DNA from: an uncultured Flavobacteriales bacterium
Lineage (GTDB): Bacteria; Bacteroidota; Bacteroidia; Flavobacteriales_E; Vicingaceae
Assembly (NCBI GenBank): GCA_937925525.1
Contig: CALALS010000077.1
Span: 1-40,588, forward strand
Length of the DNA: 40,588 nt
Direction: 5' to 3'
Of this stretch, positions 9,112 through 16,282 are shown piece after piece. The first letter of the stretch is position 1. Each line of letters opens with the position of its first letter. A program made the translations under genes and the position numbers. Below the pieces are notes generated by a model, which was not told the DNA's origin, ran no database searches, and saw only the letters and a program-made list of their open reading frames with translations.

Positions 9112-9332
9112 TAATCGTTTTGTTTATTTAAGTTATACTCACGTTCAATATCAATAATAGCTGAATTGATAGAGTCACCGTTATTCACCACTCTGTCAAC
9201 TATGAGGTTTTCGACTTTACCGTAATTGTTTTCCTTGGTTTTACATACCCATGGAGTAGTTGAGGCATCACATAGTTCTAGCTCAGCTTTAATGAGCTCT
9301 TTTAGCTTTGTCAATTTACCGTTTGCGTCCAT
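9111..9332 (-). CDS. small hypothetical protein
   Basis: 73 residues, mostly helical, starting MDANGKLTKLKEL. ATG at 9332 is chosen because it lies 1 nt after the stop of the N6-methyltransferase; the frame is also open slightly upstream. Its TAG stop overlaps the GTG start of the ddrB-ParB gene. No family recognised. Its coupling to both neighbours suggests an accessory role in the same module. Confidence 0.65.
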   Translation of the reverse strand: MDANGKLTKLKELIKAELELCDASTTPWVCKTKENNYGKVENLIVDRVVNNGDSINSAIIDIEREYNLNKQND

Positions 9333-9333
9333 A

Positions 9334-11421
9334 CTATTTCTTTTGTAATACAATGATATCGGTTAATACATTGGTTCGATCAAAAACGCCGTTTGGAAGC
9401 CTGTAAGCATCTAATAGTGCGGATTTGTCTCGAATGTCTTTTTTTGCCTTTACGAAATCCCTTTCCAGAAAAGGAACGCCACCCGATTCAACTGAGGTTC
9501 CTACAATAAACACTAATAATCCACCAGGTTTTAGAACGTCTAAAGATCTGGTGATAAAATAATCAATGTAATTTCCGGCCTTAGTGTGCTTCTTTTCAAA
9601 TGCGGCTTCCATTCCGCTAAACTTTCCGAATGGAGGGTTTCCGATAACCAGGTCATATTTTGGTTCGACTTTGGATCCAACTGATTTTCTGTTTTCAATA
9701 AATGCATTCTCAAATTTGCTATTGATCACATTTACATTTGGATAAAGGATCTTCAAAATTTTGGCAGATATTGGGTTCAGTTCATACGCGGTTATTTCCG
9801 CGTCTCTAGGCGCAAATTGAATAAATGCGCCGGTACCGGCAGAAGGTTCCAGTACCGGTCCGCCTTTGTAGCCATATTTGTAGGCTAGGCCCCACATTGT
9901 TTGCACAATTTTTACCGGTGTGAAAAATTCGTAAAGGATCTTTGTGTCTTTACGTTCCTCCAAAGGCATATATTCATGAAGCCCTCCATATCCGCTAAAC
10001 TTTGCTAAAAACGCTTTTTCTTCCGGAGAATAAGGACCATTACCTTTTTCCTGCAGCAGCTTTTCTATCTGCTTGTTAATTTCGTAATAATCCTTTTTCT
10101 TTTCCGGAGTAGCAGTGATATCGATTTGACTTGTTTCTAGCGTTTCAAGTTCAGATTGATCTGGCGTGTCAGTTTGCGCAACCGGTGGTTGCGCATTTTC
10201 AATTTCTTCTTGTTTCAATCTTTCAAGAAGGCTTTCAGCGTATCGTTGAACTTCCGAATCTTTCTCGGCCATTGGGAATAGCCATTTTATGCCGTCTTTT
10301 GTGCTAACATGCGCAACTTTTTTATAATCGCCATTTTCTTCTCTATTTCGATCAGAAATCACATGGGCGCCACCTGCAAAAGTTGTAATCAGGTCAAAAG
10401 GTTTCTTTCCTGCAGATGAAGATCTCGATTTATACTTTTCAAATATTCTATCGATTGCGGATTCGCGCTCGTCTGGATCTCCACCTTGAATTAAATCCGA
10501 TATCTGCTTTTTGACTTCACGTTCCTTAATGGTGTGACCAACCCAATTATCATGCGGCTCAATTTGTTCCATTATGGCTTCATCAAATTCATCTGCCGAA
10601 TTGGGGAGCTCTACTTCTTCTTTTACTTCAATTTTTTCGTGCTCAGCAGCAATTGACTTTCCAAGATCTTCTGCAGTTTTAATTTCGCCCTTTTGAATTT
10701 TCTCAAATGTTTCTGGATGCTCAGCTGCTTCTTTTTGGGCCTCTGTAAATTCTTCTCTAGGGGCCAAAGCATACACTGGGACCAATTCACGAATATCTTT
10801 TTTGTTCGGGCCTTTTCCGAAATGTACACGCCCTTTTGCTACACCATCATCATATTTGAAATCATATAAGCGTCCGGTAGCTCCTTTTTCAATGTTGTCT
10901 TGTTCTTCAATAACTACAACCTCTGTATCAAGAATTAAACCTTCTGATCTCACCTTATCAGCTATTTCTTTGGCCATTAGTTTATTGTATTCTTTTCTGC
11001 ATGTGCTATCACAATAAACTTTATTTGATTGGGCACTTTCATCAAATGCCTTTCCACATGTTCTACATTTTTTTACGTCTGCCATTTTAACAATTTGATG
11101 TTTTTCAATTTCTTCTGGATTTAATCCTTTGCCGGATGATGCCTGATTAACGGGCATGTTGTAGCTCTCTGATTTGTGTTTCTCCATGTATGCATCTTTG
11201 GCTCTAGCCAGCTTTGATACTTTGCGGTCTGATTTTGGTCTTATTTCAGCAATTGCATCAAATACGGCAGAGTCTAAAACATTAATTTTTTGATTTTCAG
11301 TTTCAAAAGTTCCTTTGGTTATTTTGGAAATGGCATCACGAATTTTTAAAAAGTTAGGATGCAGGCGCTTCCATTCCTTTTCACTATAAACGTCATTTAG
11401 TTGTCCTATCCAAAGTTTCAT
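9334..11421 (-). CDS. N6-adenine-type DNA methyltransferase with zinc finger
   Basis: 695 residues. A four-cysteine zinc finger (Cys119, 122, 137, 141) follows an N-terminal helical segment. A middle domain (about 330-390) has FAGGAHVISD and a WLFP segment. The methyltransferase lies at about 455-695: FSGYGGL, FFTPVKIV, SAM motif I LEPSAGTGAF (near 520) and catalytic NPPF (near 594, in LVIGNPPFGKF). NPPF is the signature of amino-group methyltransferases acting on adenine N6. The domain order SGYGGL-FFTP-LEPSAGTGAF is that of methyltransferases normally fused to a SNF2 helicase in plasmid and phage polyvalent proteins; here the helicase is encoded two to three genes downstream. Starts 3 nt after the PAPS-reductase-like gene. 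DNA specificity cannot be told. Confidence 0.85.
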   Translation of the reverse strand: MKLWIGQLNDVYSEKEWKRLHPNFLKIRDAISKITKGTFETENQKINVLDSAVFDAIAEIRPKSDRKVSKLARAKDAYMEKHKSESYNMPVNQASSGKGLNPEEIEKHQIVKMADVKKCRTCGKAFDESAQSNKVYCDSTCRKEYNKLMAKEIADKVRSEGLILDTEVVVIEEQDNIEKGATGRLYDFKYDDGVAKGRVHFGKGPNKKDIRELVPVYALAPREEFTEAQKEAAEHPETFEKIQKGEIKTAEDLGKSIAAEHEKIEVKEEVELPNSADEFDEAIMEQIEPHDNWVGHTIKEREVKKQISDLIQGGDPDERESAIDRIFEKYKSRSSSAGKKPFDLITTFAGGAHVISDRNREENGDYKKVAHVSTKDGIKWLFPMAEKDSEVQRYAESLLERLKQEEIENAQPPVAQTDTPDQSELETLETSQIDITATPEKKKDYYEINKQIEKLLQEKGNGPYSPEEKAFLAKFSGYGGLHEYMPLEERKDTKILYEFFTPVKIVQTMWGLAYKYGYKGGPVLEPSAGTGAFIQFAPRDAEITAYELNPISAKILKILYPNVNVINSKFENAFIENRKSVGSKVEPKYDLVIGNPPFGKFSGMEAAFEKKHTKAGNYIDYFITRSLDVLKPGGLLVFIVGTSVESGGVPFLERDFVKAKKDIRDKSALLDAYRLPNGVFDRTNVLTDIIVLQKK

Positions 11422-11424
11422 ATT

Positions 11425-12588
11425 CTAATCAGCTCCACAGTTTTCCATATTATTTGCTCCTGGAGGCATAGTCCAGTTTTCGACAACAATTGGTGCGTCA
11501 AAATTTTCAGTAGCTTGCTTTTTCCAGTAATCGCTTTTATCCGTTACCCAGCTGGAGCCATTTTCCAATTTATCATAAATCGTTTTGTTATCATACATGG
11601 TAAAATTCATTTGGATCTCCAGCTCCGCTATCCTAGCGATTTTTTCAGGATTAAGATCCATAATAGATGCCCATGCGTCTTTTTGGCCGTAAATACAGGT
11701 TTGACAACTACAACGACCCCAACCTAACATATAGGCTGGATGCGGCTGGACGTTATGTTTTTTCATGTAATCCCATACCTCCTGGTGTGACCAGGTTAAA
11801 ATCGGCCTCCAGGAGATTGTTTTACGCTTTTTAATGAGTTTTTGACCATAAGGATTGATCTCAGTGTAAGTTTCTCTTAATTCGCTTTCTAAATGCCTTT
11901 CACCGGTACAAACAACAATATCTTTGTTTTGCAGGCGCTTAGTATTGCGCAACATGGTTCCCATTACGTCTATCTTAACAAAGGCACTACACCATCTTAC
12001 CGAAAGATCCATTGCAACGGATGGCCACATTCCCCTTGCTTTTGGTTGTCCTCCAAATTTATGTCTTTGGAATTCTCCGCCTGGTTCAGTTTGAAAAAAG
12101 TAGTCTCCTGAAATATTTGGATGGCCAGCTACACCTTTTAACGCTTCTCGAACAATTCCGCCTTCTCGGTAGCTGAAATAAATAGGAAAACCAAAATGAT
12201 CAGCAAAGGCCTGGCAATATTGAGTAGTAGTAGCCCAATCAAACAGCTGCTCACCTTTTCCATCAACTTCCTGGTGATGGAGCTCAATTCTTTCCGGCGG
12301 AATTCCGAGATCCATTAAATAAAGTGCCATTACTACGCTATCCTTACCGCCTGAAAAGGCAACCAGGATCTTAGTATCTTCACGCCTCATAAATTCAATT
12401 AGCTGTTCACGTTGAGCCTCAATAGCTTTTTCAGCTAAAATTCGCTCAGGAGTTTGCAAGTATTCGTCCGATATTCTTTCTACAACGGCATCAATAATAT
12501 CCGGCGGACAATTATCCGGATCCAAATCAATGCATGAAACGAGCTCATCTAACAGATCTGTAGTTGATATTTTGCGTAAATCGATCAT
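11425..12588 (-). CDS. PAPS-reductase-like PP-loop enzyme
   Basis: 387 residues. The PP-loop SGGKDS is at 79-84 (in LVAFSGGKDSVVMALYL). Further family features are GERHLES, the WRPILTW..EVW segment and a Cys cluster CSCQTC near 293-298 likely to hold a metal or Fe-S centre. This family includes sulfate-assimilation PAPS reductases, the DNA phosphorothioation enzyme DndC and IbrA-like proteins that travel with ParB-family partners; a ParB-family gene lies in this operon. It is clearly different from the PP-loop half of the fusion protein at 149-1999. The start overlaps the preceding stop by 4 nt (ATGA). Role in DNA modification is inferred from context; sulfur metabolism of the host is the alternative. 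Confidence 0.85.
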   Translation of the reverse strand: MIDLRKISTTDLLDELVSCIDLDPDNCPPDIIDAVVERISDEYLQTPERILAEKAIEAQREQLIEFMRREDTKILVAFSGGKDSVVMALYLMDLGIPPERIELHHQEVDGKGEQLFDWATTTQYCQAFADHFGFPIYFSYREGGIVREALKGVAGHPNISGDYFFQTEPGGEFQRHKFGGQPKARGMWPSVAMDLSVRWCSAFVKIDVMGTMLRNTKRLQNKDIVVCTGERHLESELRETYTEINPYGQKLIKKRKTISWRPILTWSHQEVWDYMKKHNVQPHPAYMLGWGRCSCQTCIYGQKDAWASIMDLNPEKIARIAELEIQMNFTMYDNKTIYDKLENGSSWVTDKSDYWKKQATENFDAPIVVENWTMPPGANNMENCGAD

Positions 12589-12806
12589 TTCTTTTTAGGT
12601 ACCAGGAATGATTGTACGGCGTACTTTTTTGATTTTTTCAATTTTCCAACAACCGCCTTCACTCCCTTTTTATTGAATTTTTTTCCGGAATAAAGGCCTT
12701 GATCCTTTACTCGTTTAATTGTTATGGTTCTAAGCGTGCCTTTAACAAATAGGCTCGGTTTTCTTTGGCGGTGATGGGTAAATTTTGCTTTTTTACTATA
12801 CGGCAT
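12585..12806 (-). CDS. small highly basic protein
   Basis: 73 residues with Lys/Arg throughout and almost no acidic residues (ends VQSFLVPKKK). ATG at 12806 is preferred to an in-frame TTG at 12821. It overlaps the upstream gene by 11 nt and the downstream PP-loop gene by 4 nt. Composition suggests nucleic acid binding, but no fold is recognised. Confidence 0.65.
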   Translation of the reverse strand: MPYSKKAKFTHHRQRKPSLFVKGTLRTITIKRVKDQGLYSGKKFNKKGVKAVVGKLKKSKKYAVQSFLVPKKK

Positions 12807-13071
12807 AAATTGGTCCTCCAAAACTTGCTAGGTGAGATTCAGGCTTTTTTTTTGCGACAATATCCGCGATTGCAACTACGCTTGTAGATTTAAAATGTTC
12901 TGAATCATTGAATTCAATATCAAACTTTTTTTCTACAGCCTCAATAATTTCCATAACATCTTCCGGATCTGCCAAAAGATCGTTTTGAAAATTATCGTAA
13001 ACAGACATAACCCCAGTGCTGAGCTGTTGTTTTACAATAGATAGTATGGTTCCAATGTACTTTTCTTTCAT
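12796..13071 (-). CDS. acyl-carrier-protein-like protein lacking the carrier serine
   Basis: 91 residues that line up over their length with acyl carrier proteins: helix 1 (ILSIVKQQL), the loop DNFQNDLLAD, helix 2 (VMEIIEAVEKKFDIEF) and TSVVAIADIV. Where carrier proteins have Asp-Ser-Leu, with serine carrying phosphopantetheine, this protein has ADPED, so the attachment serine is replaced by proline. About 15 extra residues follow the usual end. Seen: the pattern and the missing serine. Inferred: it cannot carry an acyl group and may act as a binding decoy or structural protein. Start overlaps the glucosaminidase stop by 1 nt. Confidence 0.65.
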   Translation of the reverse strand: MKEKYIGTILSIVKQQLSTGVMSVYDNFQNDLLADPEDVMEIIEAVEKKFDIEFNDSEHFKSTSVVAIADIVAKKKPESHLASFGGPIYAV

Positions 13072-13634
13072 TATCTAAACTTTTTGAACAATAAAAATGC
13101 AACATATAAAGCGGCCAGGGCTAAAAATACCCATGCTGCAGTTTTCATTCCTTTTAGAATAACTGCCTTGCGATCGTACTTACTTAAATCATATTTTTCA
13201 ATGAGATTTATCAGTTTTTGATCATAAGTAGGGGAAGTGGCGTAGCCGGCGCTTTTTAAACCCTGGGCCCATGATCGATAATCTAAGGGATCTAATTGAA
13301 ACAATGGGGCGTAACGATCGTATTTCTGCAGGAATTCAGAATGATCCATGAAAGATTCATAAGGAGATCCGTATAGCCGCCATTCAGCATCTACAGTTAC
13401 AGGGCCGCCAGAACCATAATACTCATGGGTCTGGGCATCATAGGTAGCACCTCCCCAATTGTGAGATTTGATACCAAAGAAGTTGTTAGCATTAACCGTT
13501 AAGCCTGAACCACCCCAGCCGCTTTCTAATGCAGCCTGAGCCAATTTTATGCTAGGCGGAATGCCGCTGAACATATAATCGTTCACTGCGACACCTGAAT
13601 AGGTGTCAAAAAATTCTTGTGGAGATTGTTTCAT
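13071..13634 (-). CDS. glucosaminidase-type endolysin with C-terminal membrane anchor
   Basis: 187 residues. The N-terminal ~150 match the peptidoglycan glucosaminidase family (FlgJ/endo-beta-N-acetylglucosaminidase type): LAQAALESGWGGSG with probable catalytic Glu37, NNFFGIKSH, and a YDQKLINLIEKYDL ending typical of phage forms. Residues about 160-182 form one hydrophobic helix followed by KKFR, so the enzyme is probably tail-anchored with no N-terminal signal peptide. It cleaves the glycan strands of the cell wall at lysis or entry. Starts with a 4-nt ATGA overlap with a 32-residue membrane peptide. Confidence 0.85.
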   Translation of the reverse strand: MKQSPQEFFDTYSGVAVNDYMFSGIPPSIKLAQAALESGWGGSGLTVNANNFFGIKSHNWGGATYDAQTHEYYGSGGPVTVDAEWRLYGSPYESFMDHSEFLQKYDRYAPLFQLDPLDYRSWAQGLKSAGYATSPTYDQKLINLIEKYDLSKYDRKAVILKGMKTAAWVFLALAALYVAFLLFKKFR

Positions 13635-13729
13635 GCCTTTTGTGCTTTTGCAATTATTCTTCTTCCGTGGAAAATAATCACAATCAAAGCAGCGACCCCC
13701 AAAATGATTAGAGCATATTTTAATTTCAT
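13631..13729 (-). CDS. 32-residue single-pass membrane peptide
   Basis: A very short frame (MKLKYALIILGVAALIVIIF, then basic residues) linked on both sides by 4-nt ATGA overlaps: to the holin-like gene upstream and to the glucosaminidase downstream. One membrane helix with a basic tail. The double coupling is the main evidence that it is translated. A holin accessory or anti-holin role is possible. Confidence 0.6.
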   Translation of the reverse strand: MKLKYALIILGVAALIVIIFHGRRIIAKAQKA

Positions 13730-14058
13730 ACCACTATGATGATGGTTATCCAAACAATTGCTAAAAGGACAGCTGTAGGAATTAACCGAACTAAAAACGG
13801 CACATTTTGAATGTGAAGATCTAGTTCTTTAGTGGCCATATTCAGAAGTGAGTTGAAATCTAAAATTTTTGTAGATCCAGTTTTAATGTTTTTCGATCGC
13901 TTAATTTCAGCTTTACGCTTACATACCACGCCAAAAACTACTAATAAATACAAAACAAAAAAAAGTACATCTAGAAAATTAAGTACATAAAACAAAAATT
14001 TCAGAAACCAATTTACGAATTTAATCCAAGGTGATATCGAGTTGTTTTTTTTTGTCAT
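13726..14058 (-). CDS. small membrane protein, holin candidate
   Basis: 110 residues with hydrophobic stretches at about 11-46 (one or two helices) and 90-110, separated by a basic soluble segment. First gene of a leftward block leading directly to the endolysin. The position fits a holin, but there is no sequence motif to prove it. Its start lies 14 nt after a long GC-rich hairpin (14073-14133). Confidence 0.6.
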   Translation of the reverse strand: MTKKNNSISPWIKFVNWFLKFLFYVLNFLDVLFFVLYLLVVFGVVCKRKAEIKRSKNIKTGSTKILDFNSLLNMATKELDLHIQNVPFLVRLIPTAVLLAIVWITIIIVV

Positions 14059-14072
14059 TTTGCCAATGGGTT

Positions 14073-14133
14073 CGGGCAGCCCGTTTAAAAACCACTTGTT
14101 ATGACATTAGAAGAAAAACGGAGTGGCTGCCCG
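14073..14133 (-). ncRNA. long hairpin in leader of the lysis block
   Basis: Arms CGGGCAGCC (14073-14081) and GGCTGCCCG (14125-14133) pair over 9 bp. Inside, leftward RNA can form either CCGTTT/AAACGG or CCACT/AGTGG, two helices that exclude each other. It ends 14 nt before the start codon of the holin-like gene. Could be a regulatory leader; no known riboswitch class recognised. Confidence 0.45.
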
Positions 14134-14169
14134 TCACAATTTAAACCCATAAATGTGAGGCTAATTTAC

Positions 14170-14198
14170 AAAACGGCGCTGAAAATTCCGCGTTTTTT
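14170..14198 (+). terminator. terminator-like hairpin
   Basis: AAAACGGCG (14170-14178) pairs with CGCGTTTT (14189-14196) with one bulged G, followed by a T run to 14198. Because the left arm begins with A residues, it could also act on leftward RNA. There is no gene ending here, so it may close a small RNA. Confidence 0.45.
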
Positions 14199-14346
14199 GT
14201 TGATCTGTTAATAACTTTGTTAACAACATACGTGGCTTTTGCGTTTAAGCGCCTTTGTTTTTTAGGATTAATGTTGCTATTTTTGCTGTTGATATCTTGT
14301 TAAGAAAATAAATGCTCTTTTCTCCATAGATATTATAGCATCAATT

Positions 14347-14372
14347 AGGTCGCCATTACGGCGACCTTTTTT
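14347..14372 (+). terminator. rho-independent terminator
   Basis: Perfect 8-bp stem AGGTCGCC (14347-14354) / GGCGACCT (14360-14367), 5-nt loop, then a run of T to 14372. It lies upstream of the rightward gene and has no coding gene before it on that strand, so it either ends a short untranslated transcript or attenuates one. Confidence 0.7.
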
Positions 14373-14415
14373 CTTTCACATCTGATCAGCAATTCTCTTA
14401 TTGAAGATGAAATAC

Positions 14416-14423
14416 TATATTTG
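14416..14423 (+). promoter_or_regulatory. promoter -7 element, TATATTTG
   Basis: Matches the Bacteroidota TAnnTTTG consensus, 34 nt before the ATG at 14458. No good -33 element at the usual spacing; a TTG at 14401-14403 is too close. Confidence 0.5.
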
Positions 14424-14457
14424 TTAGCATTCAGAATGTTAAACAAATCTCGATATT

Positions 14458-15714
14458 ATGATTAAAGAATTCCAAATTGACGATACCGTATCGTTTAAGG
14501 GCAATGTTGATTTTGACCCTATAGAACCTACTAAAGTGGCATGGGTAGATAATAACACCTATCAGGCTATTGTTGAACATCCGGATGGTCATACCGGTGA
14601 TGAAATCCCAGGAAAGGGATTAAACGCAAAAAAGACTTATGCCTTTGTTAAAACCGATCACCTGGAGCCGTTTGTTGCCTCAGAAGAATCGGAAACTACT
14701 TCTGATCAAGCCGTAAAAGATGTAGCTGCAGAGAAAGTAGAAGAAGTAAAAGAGGCGCCAAAAAAAGAAACTACTGGAGAAGGTCCAGGTAATGATGCTG
14801 TTCCGGAAAAACCGATTGTTGTTGTGTCTGATCAACTGGTTCTATTCAAAGAGAATGTTAACGAGCAAAACCATGAGCTTATTGACATTTTATATAAAGC
14901 CGCTTATGCTTATGAAACTGGACAAGCATTTGAGCTAAAATTGAATGATCCGGAGGATGTAGAAGAAGCAATTAAGTCAAAAACTGAGATCCCAACCGGT
15001 AAGAAGGAAACTGCGGAAGAAGAAGATACCAGATCTGCAGCTGAGAAAATTGCGGCACATGAAGCTGAGGCAAAAGAAATGGAAGCCCAGGAGCAAAGAT
15101 TGAAAAGCCAGGCTGAGCAAAGACAGAAAATTCTTGACATGGTTGTAAACGGCATTATGAAAGGAGTTTTAGAGATCAAAGAAGGACCTGTTGTAAAAAA
15201 TGGTGAAAAAACAACCTCTTTTGTTTGCTTTTTAGGTGAAGAAGGGTTGGTGGCATTAGATCACAAAGAAGATACCGACTCAATTGTAAACTACTTTCAG
15301 AATGTTCCGGCAGACTTTACTGATTTTGCAGCTGCAATGGCAACGGCTGGTACCGGATCTACAGAAAGTGATACAAAAACCGAAGAAAGCGGTACAAAAT
15401 CAGAAGAAACTGATACAGAAACCGGAAAAAGTGATAAAATCACTTACAAAAAAGGTGAAGGATCTGCAACGAAAGAAGAAGCCCCTGCAGAAGAAGAATC
15501 TACAGAAGATCTTAAAGCTAAATTTCATAGTAAATTAACCGGTTTATCTGGTATTGGACCAGCAAAAGCTAATATGATCATGAAGATCTATGGAACGCCG
15601 GAAGAATTGATAGCCGCCTACAAGGCAAAAAAGCTGGATAAAATGGAAGGCGTTTCTGCTGGCATAGTAAAATCGCTAAAAACTGCCTGTAAAGGAGATT
15701 ATTTCTTAAATTAG
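14458..15714 (+). CDS. acidic protein with C-terminal helix-hairpin-helix domain
   Basis: 418 residues, the only rightward gene of the window. The N-terminal ~72 residues form a small beta-rich, SH3/KOW-like module (inferred). An acidic coiled-coil region (about 195-235) and a Thr/Glu/Ser-rich low-complexity stretch (about 300-340) follow. The C-terminus has two helix-hairpin-helix units (LSGIGPAKANMI and KMEGVSAGIVKSL), a non-specific DNA-binding fold. It has its own promoter element and its own terminator, so it is regulated apart from everything around it. A DNA-handling role is likely; the exact function is unknown. Confidence 0.75.
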   Translation: MIKEFQIDDTVSFKGNVDFDPIEPTKVAWVDNNTYQAIVEHPDGHTGDEIPGKGLNAKKTYAFVKTDHLEPFVASEESETTSDQAVKDVAAEKVEEVKEAPKKETTGEGPGNDAVPEKPIVVVSDQLVLFKENVNEQNHELIDILYKAAYAYETGQAFELKLNDPEDVEEAIKSKTEIPTGKKETAEEEDTRSAAEKIAAHEAEAKEMEAQEQRLKSQAEQRQKILDMVVNGIMKGVLEIKEGPVVKNGEKTTSFVCFLGEEGLVALDHKEDTDSIVNYFQNVPADFTDFAAAMATAGTGSTESDTKTEESGTKSEETDTETGKSDKITYKKGEGSATKEEAPAEEESTEDLKAKFHSKLTGLSGIGPAKANMIMKIYGTPEELIAAYKAKKLDKMEGVSAGIVKSLKTACKGDYFLN

Positions 15715-15751
15715 GATTTTCTTTTTATATCAGTTTAAATAACCAACAAAC

Positions 15752-15781
15752 AAAAGCCCTGGATTGCTCCAGGGCTTTTTT
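15752..15781. terminator. bidirectional terminator
   Basis: AAAAGCCCTGG (15752-15762) / CCAGGGCTTTT (15769-15779), 6-nt loop, A run before and T run after. It sits between convergent genes (rightward stop at 15714, leftward stop at 15872), so it can end both transcripts. Confidence 0.8.
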
Positions 15782-15871
15782 CATACATGAAAGATGATAT
15801 TACGGTGAAACGTAAAAAAACAGAAAGGCGCCCCGACCTTTTACCGGTAGCAGACCTTTCCTTGAAACATT

Positions 15872-16282
15872 TCATTTCACTAAAATAAGGATTCCTTCTA
15901 AAATAGCAATACCGGTGATGGCTCCAATGGCTATTTTCAGCCATTTATTCTTTTTCTCCAGACTTGTTATGGTTGCCTCTTGACGTGTCGCAATATCAGT
16001 ACACACGGTTAATTTTTCATTTTTTATTTTGAGCTTATTGGTGAGGGCTAAATTTGTAGAGTCGCAGTCTACCAGGTTAGAATCTAGCTTTGGCCGATTT
16101 TGTAGACATTCCAAACATCTTTTATCCTGGACATCTGTGTAACCAATTAAACCGCACGGACAATCGCAGCTGTCTGGTGGATTATTCTGGAGGGTTAAGG
16201 ATGTCTCGGATGCTGTCGCGGTATTCGCGATCAGAAAGAAAAATAGTAATAGAATCTTGTTTAAGCCTGTTATCCCTGTCAT
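15872..16282 (-). CDS. exported protein with C-terminal membrane helix, spanin-like
   Basis: 136 residues: signal peptide (MTGITGLNKILLLFFFLIAN, then TATASE as probable cleavage area), a Cys-rich segment (CDCPCG, CLEC), a coiled coil (about 85-112) and a C-terminal membrane helix (about 113-134). The first 101 nt overlap the upstream gene in another frame, the arrangement typical of Rz/Rz1 spanin genes. Unlike Rz1 it has no lipobox; unlike single-protein spanins it has a cleavable-looking signal instead of a lipid anchor. A role in disrupting the outer membrane at lysis is plausible but unproven. Confidence 0.6.
   Translation of the reverse strand: MTGITGLNKILLLFFFLIANTATASETSLTLQNNPPDSCDCPCGLIGYTDVQDKRCLECLQNRPKLDSNLVDCDSTNLALTNKLKIKNEKLTVCTDIATRQEATITSLEKKNKWLKIAIGAITGIAILEGILILVK

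Larger units (their letters stand above)
14134..14457. other. gene-free part of the divergent intergenic region
   Basis: With the hairpin at 14073-14133, this completes 399 bp without a convincing frame between divergent genes. It holds two rightward-type terminator hairpins (14170-14198, 14347-14372), an AT-rich stretch with GTTAAC and GTTAATAAC motifs near 14205-14230, and the TATATTTG element before the rightward gene. No recognisable promoter for the leftward block was found. A small RNA or a replication-related site would fit; neither is shown. Confidence 0.5.

Noticed and set aside
11425..12588. Sulfate-assimilation reductase as firm annotation
   Set aside because: The fold and PP-loop fit, but there are no other sulfur-assimilation genes, and the operon points to DNA modification; only the family is stated.
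15351..15450. Tandem repeat or CRISPR-like array in the rightward gene
   Set aside because: The Glu/Ser/Thr-rich stretch has approximate codon repeats only, with no regular repeat-spacer structure; it is a low-complexity linker.
15735..15944. A leftward frame of 69 codons after the bidirectional terminator
   Set aside because: It runs through the terminator and overlaps the end of the spanin-like gene; its composition is unlike the neighbours.
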